Source: Carex sylvatica (taxonomy: Eukaryota > Streptophyta > Magnoliopsida > Poales > Cyperaceae). Taken from it: a stretch of DNA of 64,000 nucleotides. The position numbers and the translations under genes were made by a program. The stretch lies in assembly GCA_964058845.1 (NCBI GenBank), contig CAXKVR010000089.1:186001-250000 (forward strand). Direction: 5' to 3'. Shown here piece after piece: positions 34,989 to 46,002 of this stretch (within the stretch, counting starts at the first letter, position 1; each line of letters begins with the position of its first letter). The notes under the pieces are model-generated. The model made no database searches. It saw only the letters and a list, made by a program, of their open reading frames with translations, and was not told the DNA's origin.

Positions 34989-36520
34989 ACTACATTTAAA
35001 AATATATATATAATCAATCACAATAATTAAAAAATAGTAATTACACATATTTTTATTATCACAACAACAATACATGATACAACTAACACTTAACATGACA
35101 ATTACTAAATTAACAACATAAATTATCTTTCAATACACATGAAAAAAAAAAATCTCACACATTCATCTCACCATATTTGTAAAATATATATCTAACCAAT
35201 AACCCAAACACATGAATTTTAATCGAATTTTAATTATAACAAATTACCAAATAACTATATGTGCTCACAATTTATCAAATAAACTTCAAAATAATCATTT
35301 CTTTTATTCAAATTTATGTTTGAAAATATTATTAAGTTTTATACATTTTGCAACTAGTATTTCTATGAAATTTCAATTAAAAAATACTTATCATACAATT
35401 TTTTACATCATATCACAAAGAGGTCCCTAGGCAGGGACTGTTTTATAAACAAATTAATTTTTCTAAGCAAATTAATTCTATTTACTACTAAATTTTATTC
35501 ACCATTAAATTTTATTCACTATTAAATTTTATTCACCATTAAATTTTATAAAAATAGGAAATTTTATTTACTATTAAATTTTATAAAAATATGAAATTTG
35601 CAAAAAAAATAAAAATCTGCTCTAATCGACAAACATGCAATTCACTTGAAAACAAATAGGCAATTTTTAAACAAATTTTGATATACTTCAAAATAATTTG
35701 TTTTTACTTAAAATTAATTTGTATTAATATATATACATGTCTTTCGTCAACTAACTTCAAAAAATCGTCAACCCTAAATTTTGTAAACCATAAACTCTAA
35801 CTTTAAATTTTTAAACAAATCAAACAATTCAACCATAATAACCCCAAATTGAACCATAAACCCTAAATTCAAAGAAGAGAATCATAAACTCTAAATTTTT
35901 AAGCAATTCACAATTCATAACCATAAACCCTAAATTGAACTATATCACATTCAAAAAATTTAAGCAATTCTACCATAATAATTTTTTTATTAATAATCCC
36001 CAATCCAAGCAATTCGATAAAGCACCCAATTCAAACAATTCAACCAATTCAACCAATTCAACTAATTGGAGCAATTCAACAAATTCGAAACAACTCTAAT
36101 TCAACCATTATCGAGTCACAATTCAACCAATTCACCAATTCAACTAATTCAACCATTATCGATTCACTAATCCTAACCCTAACCTTAACCCTAACCCTAA
36201 CCCTAACCCTAACCCTAACCCTAAATTGAACTAATCAAATCGAAAAAACTTACATTCAAGAGAAGCCTAGTACAGTGGTGGTGCTCGGTGCAGCGGCCGT
36301 GATGGTGGCACCGAGCCCGAGAGAAAGTGAGCAGAAAGGAGAGAACGAGAGGGAGAGGAGCGGAGCAGTGGCGGCGGTGGCGGAGACAGGGGCGGCGACG
36401 CAAATTTTTCCTTTTTTTTCTTTTTCTGGTTTGGTTCGGAGTAAGGCAGAGGGGGGGGGGGGGCGGAACTAGGGCAGAGGAGAGGGAGGGAGGGATGGCT
36501 CACGGGTGGGTTTATTAATT
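34989..36520 (-). promoter_or_regulatory. Upstream region of the PMD gene with telobox-like motifs
   Basis: This is the 5' side of the minus-strand PMD gene up to the right terminal repeat. It is AT-rich at 35000-35750. From about 35765 to 36170 it carries many ACCCTAAAT or AACCATAAACCCTAAA strings (telobox core AAACCCTAA) interleaved with AATTCAACC repeats. Then comes the telomere-like array, and from about 36260 a purine-rich stretch that ends in a G run. The 1.1 kb 35377-36503 was copied to 60411-61537. Confidence 0.6.
36172..36222. repeat. Interstitial telomere-like array, CCCTAA type
   Basis: At least seven nearly perfect 6-base units CCCTAA (TTAGGG on the other strand) follow one another, then merge into CCCTAAATTG. 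The usual plant telomere unit is the 7-base CCCTAAA; the 6-base type is known from vertebrates and from part of the Asparagales. The copy at 61204-61258 has a similar array. Confidence 0.9.
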
Positions 36521-36714
36521 CATAGCGGACCACCCGGGGGGGGGGGGGGGTTTGCTTGGGGAGAGGACCGCTCGGGGCCCTGGCGGTTTCCTTCAATATA
36601 TGGACAGCCCGTGGGCCTGGCGGTCGGGTAGTAATAAAAAAAAATTAAACACAGAGGTATTGTTAAAATTTTATTTTTTTTAAGGGGTATTAATAAAAAT
36701 GGCCGAGATTTCGT

Positions 36715-38191
36715 TTGCTTCTAAAAATAAAAAGCTGTCCCACTTTTATGTTTTATTATGAACTCATCAAATAAAAATTATTAAGATAGCACTTTGGGCC
36801 TTACGGCCTGTTTAAGCCCAACTGGTCATGGCCCCTCAAATTAATAAGAAGCATTTATTTTCTAAAAGAAAAGTCTTAGGTCAGACCATTTTTTTTTTTT
36901 TTTTTGCCATGTTTAATTATTAAAATTAGGTTAGTCAACATATGCATGTTACAGTAACTTACTAACTAAACCTTTCCTTGGGCTTATAACCCTCGTTCCT
37001 AAAGGTTCATATTGGTACAGTATTGATACCGGAACAGACTGGTATAAGGATGTATTAGACTTCTGCTTCCACCAATTATCAGGCTAGCCCTCAAATAGGA
37101 GGGTTCAATTGCACTATGATTTTGTGTTTCAATATTCTTCACATCTTTGATCTCTGTTTTCAAAGTTCGAACAGTCGATCCGAACCGTTTAACATTATCT
37201 TCATAATAAAATATGTTTGGAGACCAAATTTTATATTTAATTTTTATAATCTTTTACTATTTTTTTAGATACGTACAAAATCACTGTTTTATGGATATTC
37301 TGGACCATTCGAAAAAAGTAATATTGTACCTATGTAAAAGAATCACCAACATTATGATCACTCGTTCATACAACCATGTTTCTTTTCTTAAACTACAACC
37401 CCACAATTCTGCAAAATTAAGTTTTCTATAGTGTAAAAAATAAATTGAAAACTGTACGTCTGTGCATATATTGTTAATTTTATGAGATCTGTGGAGAAAT
37501 TATATCTCTGTGAATAGTATACTGAATTATTTATAAATTATATTTCTTGTATTGTATTGAATCACTGTTTACAAGCTCTAAATTCTATTTAAATTACATA
37601 GATAACGGCTCTTTTATTTTTACCGTTGGTATATAAGCTAGAAGAAGGAGATAGTATCCATGAATGTAAAAAGTTACTATCCGCGAAGATATACAGATAG
37701 AAATATAATTTTTTTAGTAGCGACGGGAGTATTCACGAGGATATATCGACAATATTTTTGCAGATACTGTTCTATTCTTGTAGTTCTAATAGTGATGGCC
37801 GCTGGTACTATTTCTAATTAATGCTCTAACGGCTCTATACAGTTGTATTTTTTTATTCTATAAATAATACAAATTATAATGGTAGCTTGATCGATGATAT
37901 ACGCCTGAGATATTGATCTTATTTCTTAACAGATATATACCCTGTATTTGGGAACTTGAAGGGAGCTTTCCATTAAGCCTCAGTACTATTCAATTTGCCA
38001 ATTTAAACTCAATTATGGTCCAGATGAAACACAGTTCAAAACAATATTTGAAGGATAATTAATATAGCACAATAATATTTCAGGGGTAATATATTTTCAG
38101 ACTTAGTTCCAATAATGATGAAATTTTTTTTGATATGTGTTATTTACAAACTTATTATTTAATAAAAAATAATGTTGAGTTGGGAATTCAC
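36715..38191. other. Intergenic DNA with a partial family 1 MITE
   Basis: Bases 36715-36793 continue the P450 3' flank beyond the MULE and match 62830-62915. About 37130-37330 carries the left half of the family 1 MITE core (TTCGAACAGTCGATCCGAAC, then GAGACCAAATTTTATATTTA and AAATCACTGTTTTATGG). No recognisable complete right arm follows. No gene recognised. Confidence 0.5.
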
Positions 38192-38194
38192 ACA

Positions 38195-38693
38195 CACTAC
38201 TACATAAATGGTCATTGTACACTGCACATTGTACACGAATTTGGCAATTTTATATAAAAACCGTGTAGAAATTATAATTTTTTGGAAGCCTGAAATATCT
38301 GTGAAATCTCTACACGGATATTTATTAAAGAATCAGTGTAGAAAGCCTTAAGAGAGCTACACGGACGTTTATTAGGAATTGTACATGGATGTTTAATTAA
38401 ATAACAGTGTAGAAAGTCTTAAGAGAGCTACACGGATATTTATTAAAGAACCGTGTAGAAAGGTAGGTATTGTACACAGATGTTTGTTTAAATAACAGTG
38501 TAGAAAGCCTTGAGAGAGCTACGGATATTTATTAAAGAACCGTGTAGAAAGGTAGGCATTATACATGAATGTTTGTTTAAATAATAGTATAGAAAGTCTT
38601 GAGAGAGCTACACACGGATTTATACTTAAAAATCCGTGTAGAAAGGTATATAAAAGGTCTTCTCCTTCCAGCGCCGTTTTGATCAATTAATAC

Positions 38694-38730
<37 letters not shown>

Positions 38731-40463
38731 ATTGAATGTTGGCCTGATTTTTGCGCACAAGGAGGCCGGCTCTGAGATCTTTGAAGTTAATTTGTATTTC
38801 TCCTCTCTATCTTTCTAAGGTTAGTCATGTATATATATATATATATTTCTCTTATCTTCCTCTAATTTTCTGTTACTTATTATTGCTTATTTATGTCAAT
38901 TATTAATTAATGCGTGCATGCTTGATTTGTTAAGATAATGTAAATAATTAGTGTTTTGTGGACCATTTTTTGAAAGTGAGAAGTAAAGAAAATGTCTAAG
39001 GTCTCCATCATCAGATATGAGAAAAACCATTGAAGATCAGTACTAACGCTTCCGCCTAAAGATATTTACACTTGAGAACTGTAAGATTTAAATTACTTTT
39101 CTATTTTATTTTTGATTTACAGATTCTGGATTGCTTGTGTTTTTTAATTGCAAAATACGTCATGAGTTATTAAGACTATCATTTGGTATCAGAGCCATCG
39201 TAAATTCATATAAGATGCAGTAATTTTTTTTTTACTAAATTGATTTTCAATGGTTCGTATAAAAGCTATACAGATTTAACTAATTTTATATATAAATATT
39301 TTCTTTTAATTTTGGATGAAAATTTTAAAGGAGAATTTTTATTCCCTATTATGTATGCACATATATGTTGATAAATAAATTCTTATTGGAGGTGCAATAT
39401 GTTGGAGACCTTTAACCAAGAGGCATCATGTCATGGATCACATGGGAGCTCCTTTTTTATATGTTTGATCTAATACGCCTTAGTTTGTATGAATTTTCAG
39501 TCCAAACTTTACGAATTTTGGGCCAAAGCTTGATCACATGGTTACTAAGTGGTAAGAATATAACTTCTATACAAATATTGTATTGGATCTTGAGGAGTAT
39601 ATGTTATGTGGATTACATGGAATTTCATGTGTACAAAAGGCAATATGTATATAAGTTGCATGAATTGTAATATGTTAATATTTTCTATGGTTTTCATATT
39701 GTGCTTACTTATACTTTTCATTTTATTAATAGCAATTAATATTTGCAAGTGTCTTGCATCTACCTTTTCTTGTTACTAACTAATACCAAATTATAATTGT
39801 AGTATGGACCAAAGCAAAAGTGTTACACCAAGGAGCAGATCAACGATCTCAGATGTATGTGGGTACGATGGTTTCAAGAAATTTTTTGTAATGCTAAATA
39901 TGAATTTGTATAATTTTGTATAATGTAGTGTACATGAATTATTTATACTGTTGCATAGTTTTAGAATTCTGAGTTTAAAAGGCCTTTGTTTAATGTTTCT
40001 TTGTTTTAGAATTCTGATTTTAAATTGCTAGCAAAACTGGAGACTAGCCACAAAAAATGGAAAAAAAAATGACAATTCTACACAGACATTTAACTAAAAT
40101 CCATGTAGAAAGGTATTTAAACATTAAAAAATAAATAAGAGAGCTACACAGACATTTAGCTAAATATTCGTGTAGAAAGAGTAATCGTACACGGACATAG
40201 CTAAATGTCCGAGTAGAAAGAGTAATCGGACACGGCTGTTTATGTAATAATCCGTGTAGCTCGATTATTTTGAGAGCGACACTAGCAAATGTTTGTACAC
40301 GGTTGTTTATGTAATAATCCATGTAGCTCTCTTATAATCGCACACGGACAAATATTCGTGTGTATTTATTCAAGAATTTCTACATCCTCACACTCTACAC
40401 AGTAGAAAATCCGTGTAGCTCTTCTAATTATATCTGTGTGCAATCTCTTATTCTGTAGTAGTG
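38195..40463 (+). mobile_element. CACTA (En/Spm-type) element, 2.27 kb
   Basis: The element starts CACTACTACATAAATGG and ends ...TTCTGTAGTAGTG, flanked by the 3-bp duplication ACA (38192-38194 and 40464-40466). These are the marks of a CACTA element. The subterminal regions (about 38230-38650 and 40070-40440) hold arrays of ACACGGATNTTTA / CGTGTAGAAAG motifs in both orientations, the usual transposase-binding pattern. The interior has no transposase frame, so the element is non-autonomous. Confidence 0.93.
38647..38760 (+). promoter_or_regulatory. Promoter-like region of the CACTA element
   Basis: A TATA box TATATAAAAG (38647-38656) follows the left subterminal array. It is followed by a CT-rich tract of about 40 bases (about 38693-38731), a common plant 5' leader feature. 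The layout suggests that a transcript starts near 38680. The small frame starting at about 39804 (MDQSKSVTPRSRSTISDVCG) could be a remnant of a coding exon but is not recognised. Confidence 0.5.
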
Positions 40464-40504
40464 ACATCATGTAATATATTATTCAACCATTGACTGACTC
40501 TAAG

Positions 40505-40745
40505 CAAGAAGCACCACTTCGGAGTAGGTCCGATGCCCATTGGACCTACTTTGGTTCGATGGGTGATCTGGCCATCCAATTGCATCAAGAATCGTGTGCT
40601 CCGTATTAAAATCCGTATGAGTTTTTATCAATTTCCGTGTGCACATATCTTAATGTTAATCATACGGTGATAGAGCTAATTGAATCTAAAAGTAGGTTCA
40701 ATGCTCATGGAACCTACTCCAATCTCAAGAAGCACATGCTACAAA
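40505..40745. repeat. Dispersed repeat, inverted copy of 6245-6490
   Basis: CGGAGTAGGTCCGATGCCCA and its surroundings match the complement of the earlier copy. The right part repeats the AGGTTC..TGCTCATGGAACCT theme as an imperfect inverted repeat of the left, so the element is probably palindromic. Confidence 0.6.
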
Positions 40746-41364
40746 TTGAATGTGAAGGCTGATTGGATGGGTATTAGGCTTTCAATTAGCTGATCGACAT
40801 ATATAATTATTTCCTACGGGCTAATTTGCAAAAAGAAAAAAGAAAAAAGAAAAAAAAGTCATATACAATTATTTGGATCCGTATCCTCCTAGTTAATTAC
40901 CTGACTCAAGACAATTGAAATGGATGGCTTAGATTTACTCTCAACCGGTGCCTATTCGGGATGGCATAGGGGCAGTATTATTTGTGATTTGAGATTCGTG
41001 CCAACTTAAAAGAACAATTCTAGATCGTGTTTTTCAATTGAACTCAGACAGATAACCTGAGGGGATGCGAATTCTAATTATATAACTCAATTTTTTAGTT
41101 TTAAATTCAGAGGGAACTGGGCATGATATTGCCCAATTAATAATTGAAGGTGTATTTCAATTTTTGGAAAAAAAAAAAATTATTGGACATGTTTTAGTTT
41201 TACTTTTACAGGGAAAATTTCTCATGACAAAGTTTATTTAATTAGCATGTTTTAGTTTAAAAGTTCATATTTTTAAAAGATAAACATTCATTATTTGTAT
41301 TTTCTGAGGTAAAAAGGAAAATATAGAGCTTCCTTTTTACACAATTCATGCTTTAGTTTGAAAT
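40746..41364. other. Intergenic DNA upstream of unit B
   Basis: No gene or repeat end recognised. Homology to unit A begins at 41365. Confidence 0.5.
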
Positions 41365-41449
41365 ACCAATCCTACACTAATCAACTCAGTAAATCACTAA
41401 TAATCATAAAAATAATTTTATCTAAAGATGAAAAATAATTACTTACCGT

Positions 41450-42175
41450 CAAGTCCATGGAAAATCTGCCCATCAAGCAAAGATAAACAATAGAAGGAAA
41501 AAAAAAAAGGTGAGAAATCAGCTCAAATTAAACAACAAAATGACGCTTTTAAGTTTTTTACAGTCATTGGAGCATGTTCATTTGATCCAGTTTATTTGGT
41601 TTTCAATTAAACCGACAAATTTTGGATTAAATGGTTCAATTTTTCGGTTTAAAGGGTTCGGTTTGGTTTTTTTATCTTTGGTTCGGTTTAATTTGTTTTA
41701 CCGACTGATATATATCTTGAGTTTTGATCTTTAAACCAAACAAAACGAAATTTACTTTAATTTTTTTTTTTTAGTTGGTTCAGTTAGATTTTTAAAAACC
41801 GAATAAAATTTTGGTTTAACTATTTTAATCTGGTTTTAATGGAACCAAATTGACATAAATTGGAAAACAATGTTGTATGAAATGCTTCTAATTGTTGATA
41901 CCTCAAGGATTGCAGCTGTTTGGGCAATAAGTTGCAAAGGTTTCTCCACAGCATCATACACTGCTGCTGTACCTGACTCGTTCAAAGCCTTTATAGCAAA
42001 AACCAAAACCTGAAGCCTGATCAACCAAATCAAACACACAGTTCAATCCAGAAGCAATTGAATTACAGGATCTAGAAATCGACAAAGAGAGAGAGAGAGG
42101 TCACCATCCAGTGAAGATTGCCCAGTTGTAAAAAGCGAGATAGATCCGCTTGACTGTGGAGAGAAAGCTCGCCAT
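41450..42175 (-). pseudogene. PAS2 5' fragment (exons 1-3) in unit B
   Basis: Exon 1 (start 42175, MASFLSTVKRIYLAFYNW), exon 2 (about 42016-41902) and the 19-bp exon 3 (about 41468-41450) are present with good splice sites. The duplication stops six bases into exon 4. Exon 2 has a 3-base insertion (QLIAQT for QLAQT), and exon 3 reads GLTG for GLVG. No full dehydratase can be made; the copy is a by-product of the segmental duplication. A short transcript from its promoter is possible. Confidence 0.9.
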
Positions 42176-43627
42176 TGGTGATGCTTTAGAGTTCAGATCA
42201 GAATCAGCTATGAGTTTGGCTAGTATAATATCAGTGTCATTTCAGCCTATATAACACAAACTCTAAAATCTATTAAATTGACTTCAAACAGTAAATCTAT
42301 AAGAGTGTAAATAATAGGTCATGACATTAGTGAGTAGATTCATTAGGTGATCAGATCTACAACTGCTTCCTACTTCTCACCGCTGCATAGTAAATGCTTA
42401 TAACTAGAAACTAGAAATTAAATTTCTAAACAAACAGCTTGTTTCCTAATTGATTTCAAAGAAATTTAAATTTATTGAAAATCTACTAAGTGATGTATAT
42501 ATATGTAAATAAGAAGAAATTAACTTATTAAATAAATTAGTATAAAGTCAAGAAGTAAAAAATATAATAAATTAATTTTATTATTATTTTATATTGTAGG
42601 CATTTTGCTTGAAACTTGTTTTCATTTTTGTTCTTTCTTGTAATTACATAAGGCTTTGTGTTTAATTTTTTCCTTGAGACTTTGTTTAGAAATGAAGTCA
42701 TTATATCCTGAGGCATTATCCATTATTTAAAAAAAAAATGTTTTCCATGCGGCACTTGGTTGGTCCAATTTTCATATAACATATACAATTATTAGTGGTA
42801 CACTGGTACTTACCACAGTGACAAATGAATATTCGGGTTCGGTTCGACGGAGTCAAAAATTGTTGTGATTCAAAAATAATTTGAAAAAGATTCAGAATTA
42901 TACATTGAGTCTGCACTGAAGATCTCAGTCCCACAAGAGAGGAAAAAACAAACAAACAAGAAAAAGTTCGAAGAAACATTTGCGAATAATTCGGGAAAAT
43001 TTTGTAAAATTTGCAAATAAATCGGTAAAAATTTAGTCAACCAAATAATTCACCAAGACCCAAAAAAAAATTATTCGCAAATAATTCACGAATCTTTTCA
43101 CTATGTACTTACTATTGGTGTTATGAGATGGTCAATAAATAAAAATTGAAAAATTAGGATCATACTGTATTCATACCAGTTTGATAGTAACCTGTCCTGG
43201 TTTTCACTGGTCCAAAAGTTGCATCATAGAAATAATTCCCTTCCAGCTTTAGTTTGCATTGCTATTTTGGGATCAGTTCATGTCTGATCACATGTTCACA
43301 ATTTTTATATTCGAAGGTCATGTGCCTTTTTGCAGTTATGACCAAAGTAGTTTGGGTTGGTCTTACTAAATTGGTAAAACTTTTGTTTTAATACTCTGAA
43401 GACCTTGTATATTTTGTTTTCATTTCTTGTGTCTCATTTTAAAAATTGTTGCTCGTAGGAATCTCACGGAGGAAAATATAGTTAAAATATCTCGAAAATA
43501 TACTGGACTAGTTTTTCTTTATTTGTTTCCAATTTACTATATTTAAGACAAATGTGAATGTTATTAAGCACTTAAAATTGTGTTTAAATACTTCCAGTCT
43601 GAATTGACAAGTTCATAAAGGCTTGGG

Positions 43628-44056
43628 GTGCTTTAGAGTAGAACTAGGTGTTCTTAAGTTCACCAAGTCTCTTGGTGAACTTAAGTCTAAAATTCATTAA
43701 ATCGGTTTCAAATAACGAATCCAAACAGTTGAAATCTGCCTACTTTATGAGTGATGTGTCTACATGTGAAAATTTTACACATTTGAATTAGTTTAGTTTA
43801 AAGTCAAGCGGTCAAAATTTGAAGGTTAATAAATTAATTTTAATGTATTCATTTTTTGAACGTCTTTTGACAACTTGACTCTATGCAAAATTAATTTCAA
43901 AATTAATTTTTTTACATATAGATGCATCATTTGTAAAGTAGGCGGGTTTCAACAGTTCAAATTTGTCGTTTAAAACCGATTCAATGAATTTTAGGCTTGA
44001 GTTCACCAAGAGACTTGATGAACTTAAGAACACCCTAGTTCTACTCGGGTGCTTTA
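43628..44056. mobile_element. Inverted-repeat element in unit B
   Basis: Two arms of about 160 bases are imperfect complements, for example TTAAGTTCACCAAGTCTCTT in the left arm against AAGAGACTTGATGAACTTAA in the right. A short unrelated centre lies between. It is non-coding and MITE-like. Unit A keeps only the right arm (13390-13548). Confidence 0.65.
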
Positions 44057-44526
44057 AATGGTTCATTTTATGAATCACATGTGTTGTCATTTGCAAAAAC
44101 TATCCAAGTACAATATTATATTTGTTTGTATTGAATTACAAATTATACTAGTACCAGATATAAATGAATTTAATGAACCAATTAAAAAGCATTCTTGTAA
44201 ATTATCTTGTTACATTTTAGAACCGGATTGGACTGGACATTGACTCACTAAAGTTTCGAATCAATGATTTACTGGTTAAATCGGTGAGTCAACCAGTTCA
44301 ACCGATGATTTTTTCAACAATTATGTATTTAGTAGATATTATTAGATTTCAAGATTATATATGAAAATAATCATATTGTTAAAGAGTTCACACATACATA
44401 TTGATTAATATACTATATAACTGAATTTGTATTTGATAGAAAACAAAGGAAAAAGACAAAGAAAAAGATAAAAAGAAAAACACCTAGAAGCCAGGTAGCA
44501 AAATAAATCTGGTTAAGAAAGAACCT

Positions 44527-44913
44527 GCTAGCATGCTACTCGTAGCATAGAGGGCCTCCGTGCAACGGCTTAATATTCGACTTTTTTAACGGTCGATCCG
44601 AACCGTTCATCTTGTTTTCCATATTAATGTGTCTGGAGACCAAATTTTACATTTTTTGGAATTTTTTTATTAGTTTTTTAGATTTATTGAAAATAGCTGT
44701 TTTTTTATGGTTCAGATTTGCTGAAAACAACGATTTTCAATAAATCTAAAAAATAGTAAAAAAATTCCAAAAAATATAAAATTTGGTCTCCAAATATATT
44801 TTAATATGGAGAACAAGATGAATGGTTCGGATCAACTGTTAAGATTTTGAAAAGTCAAATATTAAGCCGTTGCACGGAGGCCCTCTATGCTATGCATAGC
44901 ATATTAGCATATT
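44527..44913. mobile_element. MITE, foldback type, family 1, unit B only
   Basis: The termini contain TAGCATAGAGGGCCTCCGTG and its complement, and the core is AACGGTCGATCCGAACCGTT, GAGACCAAATTTTACATTTT and a central AAAACAACGATTTTC. The corresponding place in unit A (about 14360-14420) has unrelated sequence, so insertion or loss followed the duplication. Confidence 0.8.
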
Positions 44914-46002
44914 CCCACTTATATTCTCTGTTGAGCATCTAATCATACAGCTATATGACATCAGCAAATCTCTTAACATCATACAAACCATTGAACTAGA
45001 ATATTGCTCATAAAAGTGATCTGACTAAACCAACCTACTAGCAAAGATTACCAGTTTGCTACAATATCAGTTCATCTTGAAGGGCTAAGATTAATCTACC
45101 ATGCACATAATTTTTTCTCACAAAAAGAGGATTGACACGATTTTTATTAACCAAATAAAATTTGTAATATAAAGTACCCATACTACTATACAGCAACTAA
45201 ACCTACTCGCTTTTCCCTAATTGAGTACCAGTATCCCGATGATAACTACTATTTCAGCTTCAACCGAAAACACGAGAAATGATCAAATCCCCACATACAA
45301 AATAACTGTCAGACAGGCTGTAAAACATAACAAAACATGCAGAACAATATGTTAGACTGATAAGACAAATTAAAATACTAGCTGAATTCAACTGGAGCAG
45401 GAGGCGTATGTGGCAGCATGTATATTTTTTCAAACAACACATTTGTTTCCATTTTGTTGGTAATACTTCACAAAATAAGTTGAGCATTTCAGGGGCTCAT
45501 TTGGTATCGCATTTTTAGCTTCAAAGAATCAGTGTGACATGAAAAAATCAGCTCCAAATTAAACATATATACATAAAGAAAAGAAAATTACCAGAGATAC
45601 AAAACACATGATAATAACATTGACAAACATAGTCAAAACCCCTAGATAGATCAATAATAGAACAAAGATTAGTGCAGTAAATATTGCTTAGTAACCCATA
45701 AAATCCTAATAATATCATGGACCCTCTCTAAAAACATGACCCCTAAATAAACTATACCAAATTCCCAACTTAATTTTAAGAAAACTTAAAATGAAGGTTT
45801 TCGATACCCCAACTTTTGATGCCATGGGTTGCAACGTCTTTTACTGTTTACCTTTTGGGATCTTAATCTGTTGAAACAATCTTGAATTTCTCTATAAATG
45901 GTACTTGAAAGGAAAACAACAAAATTAAATTTAAAAATTAAATCAAACAAGCAAAGCAGAAGGCAATTTAAGAAAAGCTAATCGAACTTTCAAATAAATT
46001 AC

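Larger units (their letters stand above)
28963..36705 (+). mobile_element. Mutator-like element (MULE) carrying a PMD gene
   Basis: The 7,743-bp element is flanked by a perfect 9-bp duplication AGATTTCGT (28954-28962 and 36706-36714), the length typical of Mutator. Its terminal inverted repeats begin CGGCCATTTTTATTAATA and continue with few mismatches for about 95 bases, then with an indel to about 165-185 bases (28963-29123 and 36521-36705). The latter part contains C/G runs and GGTCCGCTATGAAT on both sides. Inside are a decayed MuDR-type transposase gene (plus strand, 29446-31632) and a PMD gene (minus strand, 32072-34988). The uninserted sequence survives at 62812-62840. Since both target copies are still perfect, the insertion is probably fairly recent. 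Confidence 0.95.

Noticed and set aside
35760..36222. Possible true telomere or chromosome end
   Set aside because: The array is short, lies inside a Mutator element and is followed by more than 27 kb of other sequence.
38230..38650. CRISPR-like array of regularly repeated ACACGG units
   Set aside because: This is a plant CACTA element; the repeats are subterminal, degenerate and in both orientations, with no unique spacers.
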